A stretch of DNA of 6,704 nucleotides from Bacteroidota bacterium (GTDB taxonomy: Bacteria; Bacteroidota; Bacteroidia; Chitinophagales; LD1). Below are positions 1 through 5,215 of the stretch, piece after piece (position 1 is the first letter of the stretch; every line of letters starts with the position of its first letter). The position numbers and the translations under genes are program-made. Below the pieces are notes generated by a model. That model ran no database searches, had not been told where the DNA came from, and saw only the letters and a program-made list of their open reading frames with translations. The stretch is taken from NCBI GenBank assembly GCA_018267435.1, contig JAFDYM010000176.1, positions 1-6,704 on the forward strand, read 5' to 3'.

Positions 1-1066
1 CAGGTAGCGGCGAACCCACTATGGGGTTGCCATTTATACCTACTACATTGGGGTTAGGGTAGTTGCCCGTCAAGTCGCCCCCTGCCGCGCCTAGCGTACC
101 CGTACCAGTTGGACCTGGAGGGCCTTGTGCCCCTTGCGCACCAGTAGGGCCAGGTACACCTTGCAAACCTATTACCCCTTGTGGGCCTATCGGACCTGTT
201 GGCCCAGTATTGCCCATAGCACCTGTGGCACCGTTTAAACCCGGTGTACCCATTAAGCCTGTAGGCCCGGTTGCACCTGGGCTACCAGTAGCGCCTGCCG
301 CGCCAGTTGGCCCGGCTATGCCCATGCTACCCGTAGGCCCCGTGGCTCCGATTTGGCCATCGTTACCGTTTGCACCAGTTGGTCCTGTTACTCCATTCTG
401 TCCATTGGCGCCTGTAGGGCCTGTGGCACCACCACCTACACCTGCCGTACCAGTAGCACCCGTAGCCCCAGTGTTACCTTGGGCGCCATCGGCTCCAGTT
501 GGGCCCGTAGCACCCCTTACACCATCGGCACCTGTAGCCCCAGTTATACCCTGTGCACCTTGTGCGCCAGCAGCACCCGCTATGCCTGTACTACCAGTTG
601 GGCCAGTAGCTCCTCCACCTGTGCCGCCTACACCTGTAGGGCCTGTAGCACCTTGCGGCCCCATTGGGCCAGGTGCGCTGTTAGCTGCAAACAAGGCATA
701 GGGTACACTCATCAGTTGGCTAGTACCCATATCAGTATAACTTCCTGTATTGTTTATATCTACTTCTATTTGCAAATATTTGGCTCCGCTAGCCCAGTTA
801 ACAATGCCAAGATTATTGGACAGGCCAATTTGCAGGTTAACCAAGCCATGCTGGTTAACAGTTGTATTTTGATTTTCGGTAAATACTACCACGCCATTGG
901 CCGTAATGTTGTGGATACTGAAACGGATGCCCACAGGCGTGCCGGCAGCTACAATTTGCCCACTGGCATTCCGCACCACGGCTTGATAATTGATATATTG
1001 CGGAGCTTGTGCATATGTACAGGCGCAACTAAGCATCACCAACATTAGGGTGTAGAGTGTTTTCAT
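1..1066 (-). CDS. Secreted collagen-like (Gly-X-Y repeat) surface protein, 3' end outside window
   Basis: The minus strand reads open from ATG at 1066 to the left edge (355 codons, no stop), so the C-terminus is missing. Residues 1-20 (MKTLYTLMLVMLSCACTYAQ) look like a signal peptide, with likely cleavage after TYA. Residues 21-130 resemble the N-terminal domain common in Bacteroidota exported repeat proteins (INYQAVVRNASG, GIRFSI, VPYALFAANS). Residues 133-320 are about 62 Gly-X-Y triplets rich in GAT, GPT and GAQ, which suggests a Thr/Pro-rich collagen-like triple helix. The repeat slips by one residue at two Gly-rich spots (near 151 and 212). After it comes GGDLTGNYPNPNV with INGNPI, a motif frequent in exported Bacteroidota adhesin or tail-fibre-like proteins. 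The protein is probably trimeric and cell-surface or secreted. Its partner is unknown, and the missing C-terminus would normally decide its class (for example an endosialidase-type chaperone or a sorting domain). It is transcribed divergently from the ribosomal protein cluster. No Shine-Dalgarno is visible. Confidence 0.88.
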   Translation of the reverse strand, partial: MKTLYTLMLVMLSCACTYAQAPQYINYQAVVRNASGQIVAAGTPVGIRFSIHNITANGVVVFTENQNTTVNQHGLVNLQIGLSNNLGIVNWASGAKYLQIEVDINNTGSYTDMGTSQLMSVPYALFAANSAPGPMGPQGATGPTGVGGTGGGATGPTGSTGIAGAAGAQGAQGITGATGADGVRGATGPTGADGAQGNTGATGATGTAGVGGGATGPTGANGQNGVTGPTGANGNDGQIGATGPTGSMGIAGPTGAAGATGSPGATGPTGLMGTPGLNGATGAMGNTGPTGPIGPQGVIGLQGVPGPTGAQGAQGPPGPTGTGTLGAAGGDLTGNYPNPNVVGINGNPIVGSPLP

Positions 1067-1098
1067 AGGTATGGATAATAGATAATGAATATCTAAAT

Positions 1099-1106
1099 CA
1101 AAATTA
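1099..1106 (-). promoter_or_regulatory. Possible -7 element for the collagen-like gene
   Basis: The minus strand reads TAATTTTG, a full match to the Bacteroidota -7 consensus TAnnTTTG, 32 nt upstream of the collagen-like ATG. No clear TTG -33 element lies at the usual distance and the surroundings are AT-rich, so this may be chance. Confidence 0.3.
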
Positions 1107-1383
1107 ATTAATAGATACTGGATAAGGAAATCTTTTTAAAAGATAGGTAAATACTTCCCATTACCTCTATGTAACCTTTTTTGAGGGCTTTATGAGGGGT
1201 AAATATTTATCAAACACTTTAAAATCAGATGATTACATGTTATTTTTGATATAAAATATAGGCAAAACGTGTAACCTTTTTGGTAACGTTCCGCGGATTT
1301 GAGGAAAAGGATTTAGACCGATTTTCGTTAAACTTGTGGCGAGTAGCGGGCTTGTCCTGAAAAAGCGGCATACTGACAAAAAA
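1107..1383. other. Divergent intergenic region without a recognisable gene
   Basis: No ORF with coding character or known RNA was found on either strand. The left half is AT-rich. The right half (about 1290-1375) is more GC-rich and contains CCGCGG at 1291-1296, but I cannot match it to any RNA family. A 12-nt direct repeat TGTAACCTTTTT occurs at 1170-1181 and 1270-1281, exactly 100 nt apart. The region presumably holds the upstream control of both the collagen-like gene and rpmB. Confidence 0.6.
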
Positions 1384-1397
1384 CTGTTTTTAAACAG
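1384..1397. promoter_or_regulatory. Palindrome abutting the rpmB promoter (possible operator)
   Basis: CTGTTT-TT-AAACAG is a perfect 6-bp inverted repeat with a 2-bp spacer. It ends 3 nt before the putative -33 TTTG of the rpmB promoter. Its position suits a regulator-binding site, but no regulator can be named, and AT-rich palindromes of this length arise by chance. Confidence 0.35.
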
Positions 1398-1400
1398 GTA

Positions 1401-1432
1401 TTTGCAATTTCAATTAAAATATGCCATATTTG
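1401..1432 (+). promoter_or_regulatory. Bacteroidota-type promoter for rpmB-rpmG-DUF4295
   Basis: TTTG at 1401-1404 is followed by a 20-nt spacer and CATATTTG at 1425-1432, one mismatch from TAnnTTTG. The predicted transcription start is near 1436-1438, giving a short leader of about 17 nt before the rpmB ATG at 1454. This placement puts the earlier in-frame ATG at 1421 upstream of the transcript and so supports the start at 1454. Confidence 0.65.
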
Positions 1433-1453
1433 CACTCCCAAAATAAAAATGTC

Positions 1454-1696
1454 ATGTCTAAAGTTTGTGAATTAACCGGTAAGCGCCCAATGTCTGGTCA
1501 CTACGTTTCTCACTCGAACCGTAAAACCAAGCGTAAGTTTTTACCTAACTTAAAGAAGAAAAGGTTCTATATACAAGAACTTGATGAGTGGGTAGAGCTT
1601 AAAGTGTCAGTTTCTGCGCTTCGCACTATCAACAAAAAAGGTATCTATCCATACCTAAAAGAGCTTAGCAAGAAAGGCGATATCAAATTAAACTAA
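1454..1696 (+). CDS. rpmB: 50S ribosomal protein bL28
   Basis: The 80-residue protein begins MSKVCELTGKRPMSGHYVSHS, the N-terminal signature of bL28, and then has a very basic stretch (NRKTKRKFLPNLKKKRFYI, residues 22-40) and a C-terminal VSVSALRTINKKG segment. Length and motifs match the complete family. bL28 is a structural protein of the large ribosomal subunit. A frame-open ATG lies at 1421, but the family N-terminus and the promoter position favour 1454. Only one Cys is present (residue 5), so there is no zinc ribbon of the four-Cys kind. It is the first gene of the cluster; rpmG follows after 22 nt. No Shine-Dalgarno is seen, as is usual in this phylum. Confidence 0.97.
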   Translation: MSKVCELTGKRPMSGHYVSHSNRKTKRKFLPNLKKKRFYIQELDEWVELKVSVSALRTINKKGIYPYLKELSKKGDIKLN

Positions 1697-1718
1697 TTAA
1701 GAGAAAAGTAATACAGCC

Positions 1719-1907
1719 ATGGCAAAGAAAAGCAAAGGCAACCGCATACAGGTTATATTGGAATGCACCGAGCAAAAGGAAACTAATGTTCCGGGTACAA
1801 GCCGCTACATGACGTACAAAAACCGTAAAACTACAACTGAAAGGTTGGAGCTACGCAAGTACAACCCAAATTTGAAGAAAGTAACTGTTCACAAAGAAAT
1901 TAAATAA
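1719..1907 (+). CDS. rpmG: 50S ribosomal protein bL33, zinc-independent type
   Basis: The 62-residue basic protein has the bL33 pattern: MAKKSKGNRIQVILECTEQ at the N-terminus, then SRYMTYKNRKTTTERLELRKYNPNLKKVTVHKEIK. It has a single Cys (residue 16) and lacks the paired CxxC motifs of zinc-binding bL33; where such forms have Cys, this one reads KYNPNLKK. It is therefore the C-minus form, which folds without zinc (family knowledge). It belongs to the large subunit near the E site. It sits between rpmB (22 nt upstream) and the DUF4295 gene (11 nt downstream) and is almost certainly cotranscribed with both. The sequence just before its ATG is purine-rich but has no strong Shine-Dalgarno. Confidence 0.97.
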   Translation: MAKKSKGNRIQVILECTEQKETNVPGTSRYMTYKNRKTTTERLELRKYNPNLKKVTVHKEIK

Positions 1908-1911
1908 GGAG
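1906..1911 (+). promoter_or_regulatory. Strong Shine-Dalgarno before the DUF4295 gene
   Basis: AAGGAG lies 7 nt before the ATG at 1919 and overlaps the last two bases of the rpmG stop codon. This is a near-ideal Shine-Dalgarno in sequence and spacing. The other genes here whose starts can be seen have none, in line with Bacteroidota ribosomes, whose anti-Shine-Dalgarno is reported to be sequestered. Confidence 0.6.
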
Positions 1912-1918
1912 AGCTACC

Positions 1919-2086
1919 ATGGCAAAAATTTCAAAGAACGCGAGGACTGACCGTCAGACCGCTGTAGGTTCAAAAGACTACGTTAAGGTAATAAAGGCCG
2001 TAAAAGGCAAAACCAATAACTATTCTTTCCTAGAGAAGATAGTGCACAAAGACAAAGTGCAGGATTTTCTTGCTGGCAAAGAGTAA
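1919..2086 (+). CDS. DUF4295 small basic protein, probable ribosomal protein bL38
   Basis: ATG at 1919 opens a 55-residue ORF ending TAA at 2084-2086: MAKISKNARTDRQT at the N-terminus, then VGSKDYVKVIKAVKGKTNNYSFLEKIVHKDKVQDFLAGKE. The length, the basic MAKxSKNA start and the place directly after rpmG match the DUF4295 family, which is restricted to Bacteroidota. From memory, a protein of this kind was described as bL38 in the cryo-EM structure of the Flavobacterium johnsoniae ribosome; I cannot confirm here that DUF4295 and bL38 are the same family. The role is probably structural in the 50S subunit. It is the last gene of the rpmB transcript, with a terminator starting 30 nt after the stop. 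Confidence 0.9.
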   Translation: MAKISKNARTDRQTAVGSKDYVKVIKAVKGKTNNYSFLEKIVHKDKVQDFLAGKE

Positions 2087-2116
2087 TTCAATGTATTTGA
2101 AAGAAATTTCAAACGG

Positions 2117-2147
2117 GCATCTTTCTCATAAGAGAGATGCTTTTTTT
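2117..2147 (+). terminator. Intrinsic terminator of the rpmB-rpmG-DUF4295 operon
   Basis: GCATCT (2117-2122) pairs with AGATGC (2135-2140). CTC/GAG inside extends the stem with a small TT bulge and an ATAA loop. Seven T residues follow (2141-2147). It separates the ribosomal protein genes from ftsY. Confidence 0.85.
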
Positions 2148-2155
2148 GTTTAATA

Positions 2156-2183
2156 CCAGTGAAGCCTTAAACCCTATCACTGG
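2156..2183 (+). repeat. Inverted repeat upstream of ftsY
   Basis: CCAGTGA (2156-2162) and TCACTGG (2177-2183) are perfect 7-bp arms around a 14-nt centre, 20 nt before the ftsY ATG. A third, partial copy (CTAGTGA, 2185-2191) follows. It could be an operator dyad or a 5'-leader hairpin. No matching -33/-7 promoter for ftsY was found between the terminator and the gene, so its relation to the transcription start is open. Confidence 0.55.
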
Positions 2184-2203
2184 CCTAGTGAAACAAGCAA
2201 TTT

Positions 2204-3160
2204 ATGGGATTATTTGACTTTTTTACCAAAGACAAGAAGGAAGACCTAGACAAAGGTTTGGAGAAAACCAAGGAAGGTTTCCTATCGAAGATAAGCAAGG
2301 CCATAGCTGGTAAAAGCACGGTGGACGAGGAAGTGCTCGACAACCTGGAGAACGCCTTGATAGCCTCGGATGTGGGCCTGCAAACCACTATAAAAATTAT
2401 AAAGCGTATAGAGGCGCGTGCTGCTGCCGATAAGTACGTTACCACGGGCGACCTTAACCAGCTTATAAAGCAGGAAATGGAAGCCATACTTGCCGAGAAC
2501 AAGAACGAGGACCTTACCAACTTCGATACGCCGGCAGGCAAACAGCCTTATGTAATAATGGTGGTGGGCGTAAACGGTGCGGGCAAAACCACTACCATAG
2601 GTAAGCTAAGCCACCAGTTTAAAAAGAACGGCAAGAAGGTGCTGCTAGGCGCTGCCGATACATTCCGCGCAGCGGCCATAGACCAGCTAGACGTATGGGC
2701 TACCCGCGCAGGTGTAGAGATAGTAAAAACACAGATGAATGCCGACCCTGCTGCTGTTGCGTACCAAACCCTTGAGCGTGGTATAGCAATGGGCGCTGAT
2801 GTGGTGATAATAGATACCGCGGGCCGCTTGCACAACCGTGTGGACCTAATGAACGAGTTGACCAAAATACGCCGTGTAATGCAGAAGCTGATACCCGATG
2901 CTCCGCACGAGGTATTGCTAGTGCTTGACGGTAGCACAGGCCAAAACGCCATGGAGCAAGCCAAGCACTTTACGGCCGCTACACAGGTAACAGCACTGGC
3001 CATTACCAAACTAGACGGTACTGCCAAAGGCGGCGTGGTATTGGGTATATCCGATCAGTTCAATATACCCGTAAAGTACATAGGTGTAGGCGAACAAATA
3101 GACAAGCTACAGGTGTTCAATAAGAAGCTGTTTGTTGACACATTATTCAATCTGAAGTAA
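2204..3160 (+). CDS. ftsY: Signal recognition particle receptor FtsY
   Basis: The 318-residue SRP-type GTPase is the membrane-side receptor that docks SRP-ribosome-nascent chain complexes through an Ffh-FtsY GTPase pair. Residues 1-20 start MGLFDFFTKDKKEDLDK, a short lead with no long acidic A domain. Residues 21-100 form the helical N domain (LDNLENALIASDVG). The G domain carries the P-loop GVNGAGKTT (122-130), DTFRAAAIDQL (152-162, the SRP-GTPase insertion start), DTAGR (204-208), TKLDGTAKGG (268-277) and GVGEQIDKLQVF (294-305). All signature motifs are intact, and the short length is common in this phylum. It lies 117 nt behind the DUF4295 gene, past a terminator, so it probably has its own promoter. 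Codon use is rich in ATA and GTA, as in rimO. A strong dyad covers its stop codon. Confidence 0.98.
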   Translation: MGLFDFFTKDKKEDLDKGLEKTKEGFLSKISKAIAGKSTVDEEVLDNLENALIASDVGLQTTIKIIKRIEARAAADKYVTTGDLNQLIKQEMEAILAENKNEDLTNFDTPAGKQPYVIMVVGVNGAGKTTTIGKLSHQFKKNGKKVLLGAADTFRAAAIDQLDVWATRAGVEIVKTQMNADPAAVAYQTLERGIAMGADVVIIDTAGRLHNRVDLMNELTKIRRVMQKLIPDAPHEVLLVLDGSTGQNAMEQAKHFTAATQVTALAITKLDGTAKGGVVLGISDQFNIPVKYIGVGEQIDKLQVFNKKLFVDTLFNLK

Positions 3161-3174
3161 ACTTCAGATTGGAT
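3145..3174 (+). repeat. Long hairpin spanning the ftsY stop codon
   Basis: CAATCTGAAGT (3148-3158) and ACTTCAGATTG (3161-3171) are perfect 11-bp arms two bases apart. One G-U and two A-T pairs extend the outer stem to 3145-3174. The left arm encodes the last residues of FtsY and the dyad centre is the TAA. No U-tract follows directly, so it is a poor intrinsic terminator by itself. It may protect the mRNA 3' end, or mark the edge of the repeat cassette that follows. Confidence 0.7.
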
Positions 3175-3203
3175 TACTCCGATTTTAAATTGATTACGCA
3201 GAT
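3172..3203 (+). repeat. Left degenerate repeats flanking the GxxExxY gene
   Basis: Two copies of a unit lie here: GATTACTCCGAT (3172-3183) and GATTACGCAGAT (3192-3203), 10 of 12 bases identical and 20 nt apart. They are inverted relative to the repeats on the right side of the GxxExxY gene: TGATTACGCAGAT (3191-3203) matches the reverse complement of ATCTGTGTAATCA (3627-3639) at 12 of 13 positions. Confidence 0.7.
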
Positions 3204-3208
3204 ATAAG

Positions 3209-3583
3209 ATGGCGGAAATAGTTCGCGACCCTGTAACCGAAAAGATAATTGCCTGTTGCTATGAGGTGCATAATGCTTTAGGTCCGGGTTTTCCTGAAAG
3301 AATATACCACTATGCGTTAATCAATTGTTTAACTGATCGAGGTGTTCAATTTGAAAGTGAGAAAGAGTTTGATGTTCATTTTAATGGCAAGCGAATTGGT
3401 TCCTTTCGCTGTGATTTGTTTGTAGTAGGAACGGTAATAGTAGAGCTAAAGTCGGTAACGGGAATCATGCCCTTGTTATTCCGCAACCAGTTAATTTCGT
3501 ACCTCAAAGCATCGGGTATAAAAACTGGCTTATTAATCAATTTCGGCAATGCAAGTTGCGAGATAAAAAGAGTTTCTGTTTAG
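3209..3583 (+). CDS. GxxExxY protein (PD-(D/E)xK nuclease-like)
   Basis: The 124-residue protein matches the GxxExxY family: GFPERIY at 27-33 supplies G27, E30 and Y33 inside HNALGPGFPERIYHYAL. The rest follows a small PD-(D/E)xK fold: D69 in RCDLFV, E79-L-K81 in VIVELKS, Q94/Y98 in NQLISYLK (like the QxxxY motif of RecB-type nucleases), and the family end GLLINFG with IKRV. All core residues are present, so the gene looks intact. The family is common in Bacteroidota and is often annotated as possible nucleases; no activity is established to my knowledge. The start 48 nt after ftsY fits the family N-terminus. Degenerate inverted repeats lie on both sides, and it uses more TTA and ATT codons than ftsY and rimO, which suggests a later insertion. 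It is likely read through from ftsY. Confidence 0.92.
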   Translation: MAEIVRDPVTEKIIACCYEVHNALGPGFPERIYHYALINCLTDRGVQFESEKEFDVHFNGKRIGSFRCDLFVVGTVIVELKSVTGIMPLLFRNQLISYLKASGIKTGLLINFGNASCEIKRVSV

Positions 3584-3591
3584 GTTGTATT

Positions 3592-3639
3592 ATCTGTGAA
3601 ATCTACTTTCATTGTAATCCCTAATAATCTGTGTAATCA
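3592..3639 (+). repeat. Right degenerate repeats flanking the GxxExxY gene
   Basis: ATCTGTGAAATCT (3592-3604) and ATCTGTGTAATCA (3627-3639) are direct copies, identical at 11 of 13 positions. A partial copy (TTGTAATCC, 3612-3620) lies between them. They are inverted relative to the left-hand units. The last one ends 5 nt before the rimO ATG, so the repeat forms essentially the whole leader of rimO. Confidence 0.72.
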
Positions 3640-3644
3640 TATAT

Positions 3645-4958
3645 ATGAAGACAAAGGCAATAAAGCGCGACAAAGTATCAGTTATCACATTAGGTTGTAG
3701 CAAGAATCTAGTGGATAGCGAGGTGATGATGAACCAGCTGCAACATGGCGGCTACGATGTGCAGCACGATAAGTGGAACAAAGGCCGCAACATAGTAATA
3801 GTAAATACTTGTGGTTTTATCGATAAGGCTAAAGAGGAATCGATAAATACCATATTGGAATATGCCGATGCCAAAAGCAATGGCAAAATAGAGAAGCTAT
3901 ACGTAACTGGCTGCCTTAGCCAGCGCTATAAAGATAACTTGGAAGAAGAAATACCTGAGGTAGATGCTTTCTTCGGTACTATGGAACTACCGCGCTTGCT
4001 TAAGACTTTGAAGGTAGATTATCAGCATGAACTGGTAGGCGAAAGGCTGTTGACTACGCCCTCGCACTATGCGTACATGAAAATATCGGAAGGTTGTAAC
4101 CGTACCTGCTCTTTCTGCGCCATACCGTTGATGCGCGGCAAGCACGTTAGCCGCCCAATGGAAGAACTGGTGGCGGAAGCCAAGAAGCTAGCCAAGCAAG
4201 GTGTAAAGGAGATAATGCTGATAGCACAGGAACTTACCTTTTATGGTTTGGATATTTACAAGAAGCGCCGTCTGCCTGAGTTGTTGAAGGAGCTATCGGA
4301 CGTAGAAGGCATAGAGTGGATACGCTTGCACTATGCTTATCCGGCGCAGTTCCCTATGGAGATAATAGATGCCATAGCCGAGAACCCGAAGGTGTGCCAC
4401 TACCTAGATATGCCATTGCAGCACGCGGCAGATAATATACTAACGAGCATGCGCCGCAACATTACCAATGCCGATACCCGCGCATTGATACATAAAATAC
4501 GCGAACGCGTACCCGATATAGCCATACGCACCACCATGCTGGTGGGCTACCCCGGCGAGACCGAGCAAGACTTTGAAGACTTGAAGCAATTCATTACCGA
4601 AATGCGTTTCGACCGCTTGGGTGTGTTTACTTATAGCCACGAAGAGGATACCCGCGCACACATTATAGCTAACGATGTACCTGAAGAACTGAAGGAAGAA
4701 CGCGCAGCCGAACTAATGAGCGTGCAAGAGGAGATAAGCCGCGAACTGAATCAATTGAAAGTAGGCAAAACCTTCAAGGTGTTGTTCGACCGTAAGGAAG
4801 GCGGCTACTTTATTGGCAGAACCGAATTCGATTCGCCAGAGGTAGATAACGAAGTACTGGTAGATGCCAAGAAGTACTACGTGCGCATAGGCGATTTTGC
4901 CAATGTAAAAATAACCAGTGCCGAAGAGTTTGACTTATACGGCGAGGTAGTAGAATAA
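3645..4958 (+). CDS. rimO: Ribosomal protein uS12 methylthiotransferase RimO
   Basis: The 437-residue radical-SAM enzyme adds a methylthio group to the conserved Asp of ribosomal protein uS12 (Asp88 in E. coli numbering), using two 4Fe-4S clusters. The N-terminal methylthiotransferase domain has the three cluster ligands C18 (TLGCSKN), C56 (NTCGFI) and C90 (TGCLSQRY). The radical-SAM domain has C151-x3-C155-x2-C158 (GCNRTCSFC). A TRAM domain fills about 371-437. GKHVSRPMEELVAEAKKLA followed by IAQELTFYG is typical of RimO rather than of the tRNA enzyme MiaB. Length is normal and the start MKTKxxKxDKV fits Bacteroidota RimO. No Shine-Dalgarno is visible; its leader is made of the repeat that follows the GxxExxY gene. 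It is probably cotranscribed with ftsY when the intervening gene is read through, and ends at a strong terminator. Confidence 0.97.
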   Translation: MKTKAIKRDKVSVITLGCSKNLVDSEVMMNQLQHGGYDVQHDKWNKGRNIVIVNTCGFIDKAKEESINTILEYADAKSNGKIEKLYVTGCLSQRYKDNLEEEIPEVDAFFGTMELPRLLKTLKVDYQHELVGERLLTTPSHYAYMKISEGCNRTCSFCAIPLMRGKHVSRPMEELVAEAKKLAKQGVKEIMLIAQELTFYGLDIYKKRRLPELLKELSDVEGIEWIRLHYAYPAQFPMEIIDAIAENPKVCHYLDMPLQHAADNILTSMRRNITNADTRALIHKIRERVPDIAIRTTMLVGYPGETEQDFEDLKQFITEMRFDRLGVFTYSHEEDTRAHIIANDVPEELKEERAAELMSVQEEISRELNQLKVGKTFKVLFDRKEGGYFIGRTEFDSPEVDNEVLVDAKKYYVRIGDFANVKITSAEEFDLYGEVVE

Positions 4959-4978
4959 CCTTCAAGAGCTATAAAACG

Positions 4979-5013
4979 AAAAAGGGATTGAGTGCTTTAC
5001 TCAATCCCTTTTT
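4979..5013. terminator. Bidirectional terminator between rimO and the SRP RNA
   Basis: AAAGGGATTGAGT (4981-4993) pairs perfectly with ACTCAATCCCTTT (4999-5011) around a GCTTT loop, with five A on the left (4979-4983) and five T on the right (5009-5013). It can stop rimO transcription on the plus strand and minus-strand read-through from the SRP RNA. Confidence 0.9.
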
Positions 5014-5036
5014 ATATGTTGTGTAACTAGTTTAAA

Positions 5037-5145
5037 TAAAAAGTCCGGGCAAGTATCCCATATCGCACCGCTCAACCGCGTACCTTTGCTTGGTTTCCCA
5101 TCTGGAGGAGTAAGCAGGAGCTGGTCGTATAAGACTCACCCGGAC
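5037..5145 (-). ncRNA. ffs: Signal recognition particle RNA, small bacterial type
   Basis: Read on the minus strand, GUCCGGG (5145-5139) pairs perfectly with CCCGGAC (5049-5043), and the RNA ends in UUUUUAUUU, so the closing stem also acts as terminator. Inside, AUACGACCAGCUC (5130-5118) pairs with GAGCGGUGCGAUAU (5073-5060) with small bulges. The apex is UGG-GAAA-CCA followed by AGCA (about 5101-5088), which matches the SRP domain IV pattern: a GNRA tetraloop on a 3-bp stem above an AGA/AGCA symmetric loop. The length (about 103 nt plus tail) fits the small 4.5S type. A consensus promoter lies at the right distance. The RNA scaffolds Ffh and speeds pairing with FtsY, whose gene is 1.9 kb away. 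The AGA side differs from the common AGG, and no covariance model was run. Confidence 0.78.
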
Positions 5146-5147
5146 GG

Positions 5148-5177
5148 CAAATATACTTACTTCTTTATCAATTCAAA
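5148..5177 (-). promoter_or_regulatory. Bacteroidota promoter of the SRP RNA
   Basis: On the minus strand TTTG (5177-5174) is followed by 18 nt and TATATTTG (5155-5148), an exact TAnnTTTG match. The expected start about 4 nt downstream falls at the first base of the GUCCGGG closing stem (5145). This fixes the strand of the RNA. Confidence 0.78.
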
Positions 5178-5215
5178 ATGCAGTGCTTGAAAAATTATTT
5201 GAGTACTGATAAAAC

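Noticed and set aside
133..670. Possible CRISPR or tandem DNA repeat array
   Set aside because: The periodicity is 9 nt from Gly-X-Y codons within a coding frame; there are no constant repeats with unique spacers.
63..701. Plus-strand Pro-rich ORF of GPVGPVAP-type repeats
   Set aside because: It is the antisense shadow of the Gly-X-Y repeat on the minus strand; codons for Gly and Pro are complementary (GGN/CCN). The minus-strand reading has a signal peptide and known domains.
353..1048. Plus-strand Cys/Thr/Ser-rich ORF
   Set aside because: Another frame of the same antisense repeat; low-complexity composition and no family features.
1421..1453. Longer rpmB start giving 11 extra residues
   Set aside because: The family starts MSKVCE, and the upstream ATG overlaps the predicted -7 element, so it would not be on the transcript.
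1449..1475. Eight-codon ORF (MSCLKFVN) overlapping the rpmB start
   Set aside because: It could be read as a leader peptide, but it arises from ATGTCATG and has no ribosome site or regulatory features.
2548..3027. Minus-strand ORF inside ftsY
   Set aside because: Shadow of the conserved GTPase reading frame; Ser/Ala/Val-rich with no recognisable domain. The same holds for the ORFs opposite the ftsY N domain, rimO and the DUF4139 gene.
5043..5145. SRP RNA read on the plus strand (CTGGAGGAGTAAGCAGG resembles domain IV)
   Set aside because: The apparent apex does not pair well and the arms are very unequal. The minus strand has the promoter, the GNRA-capped stem and the U-tract.
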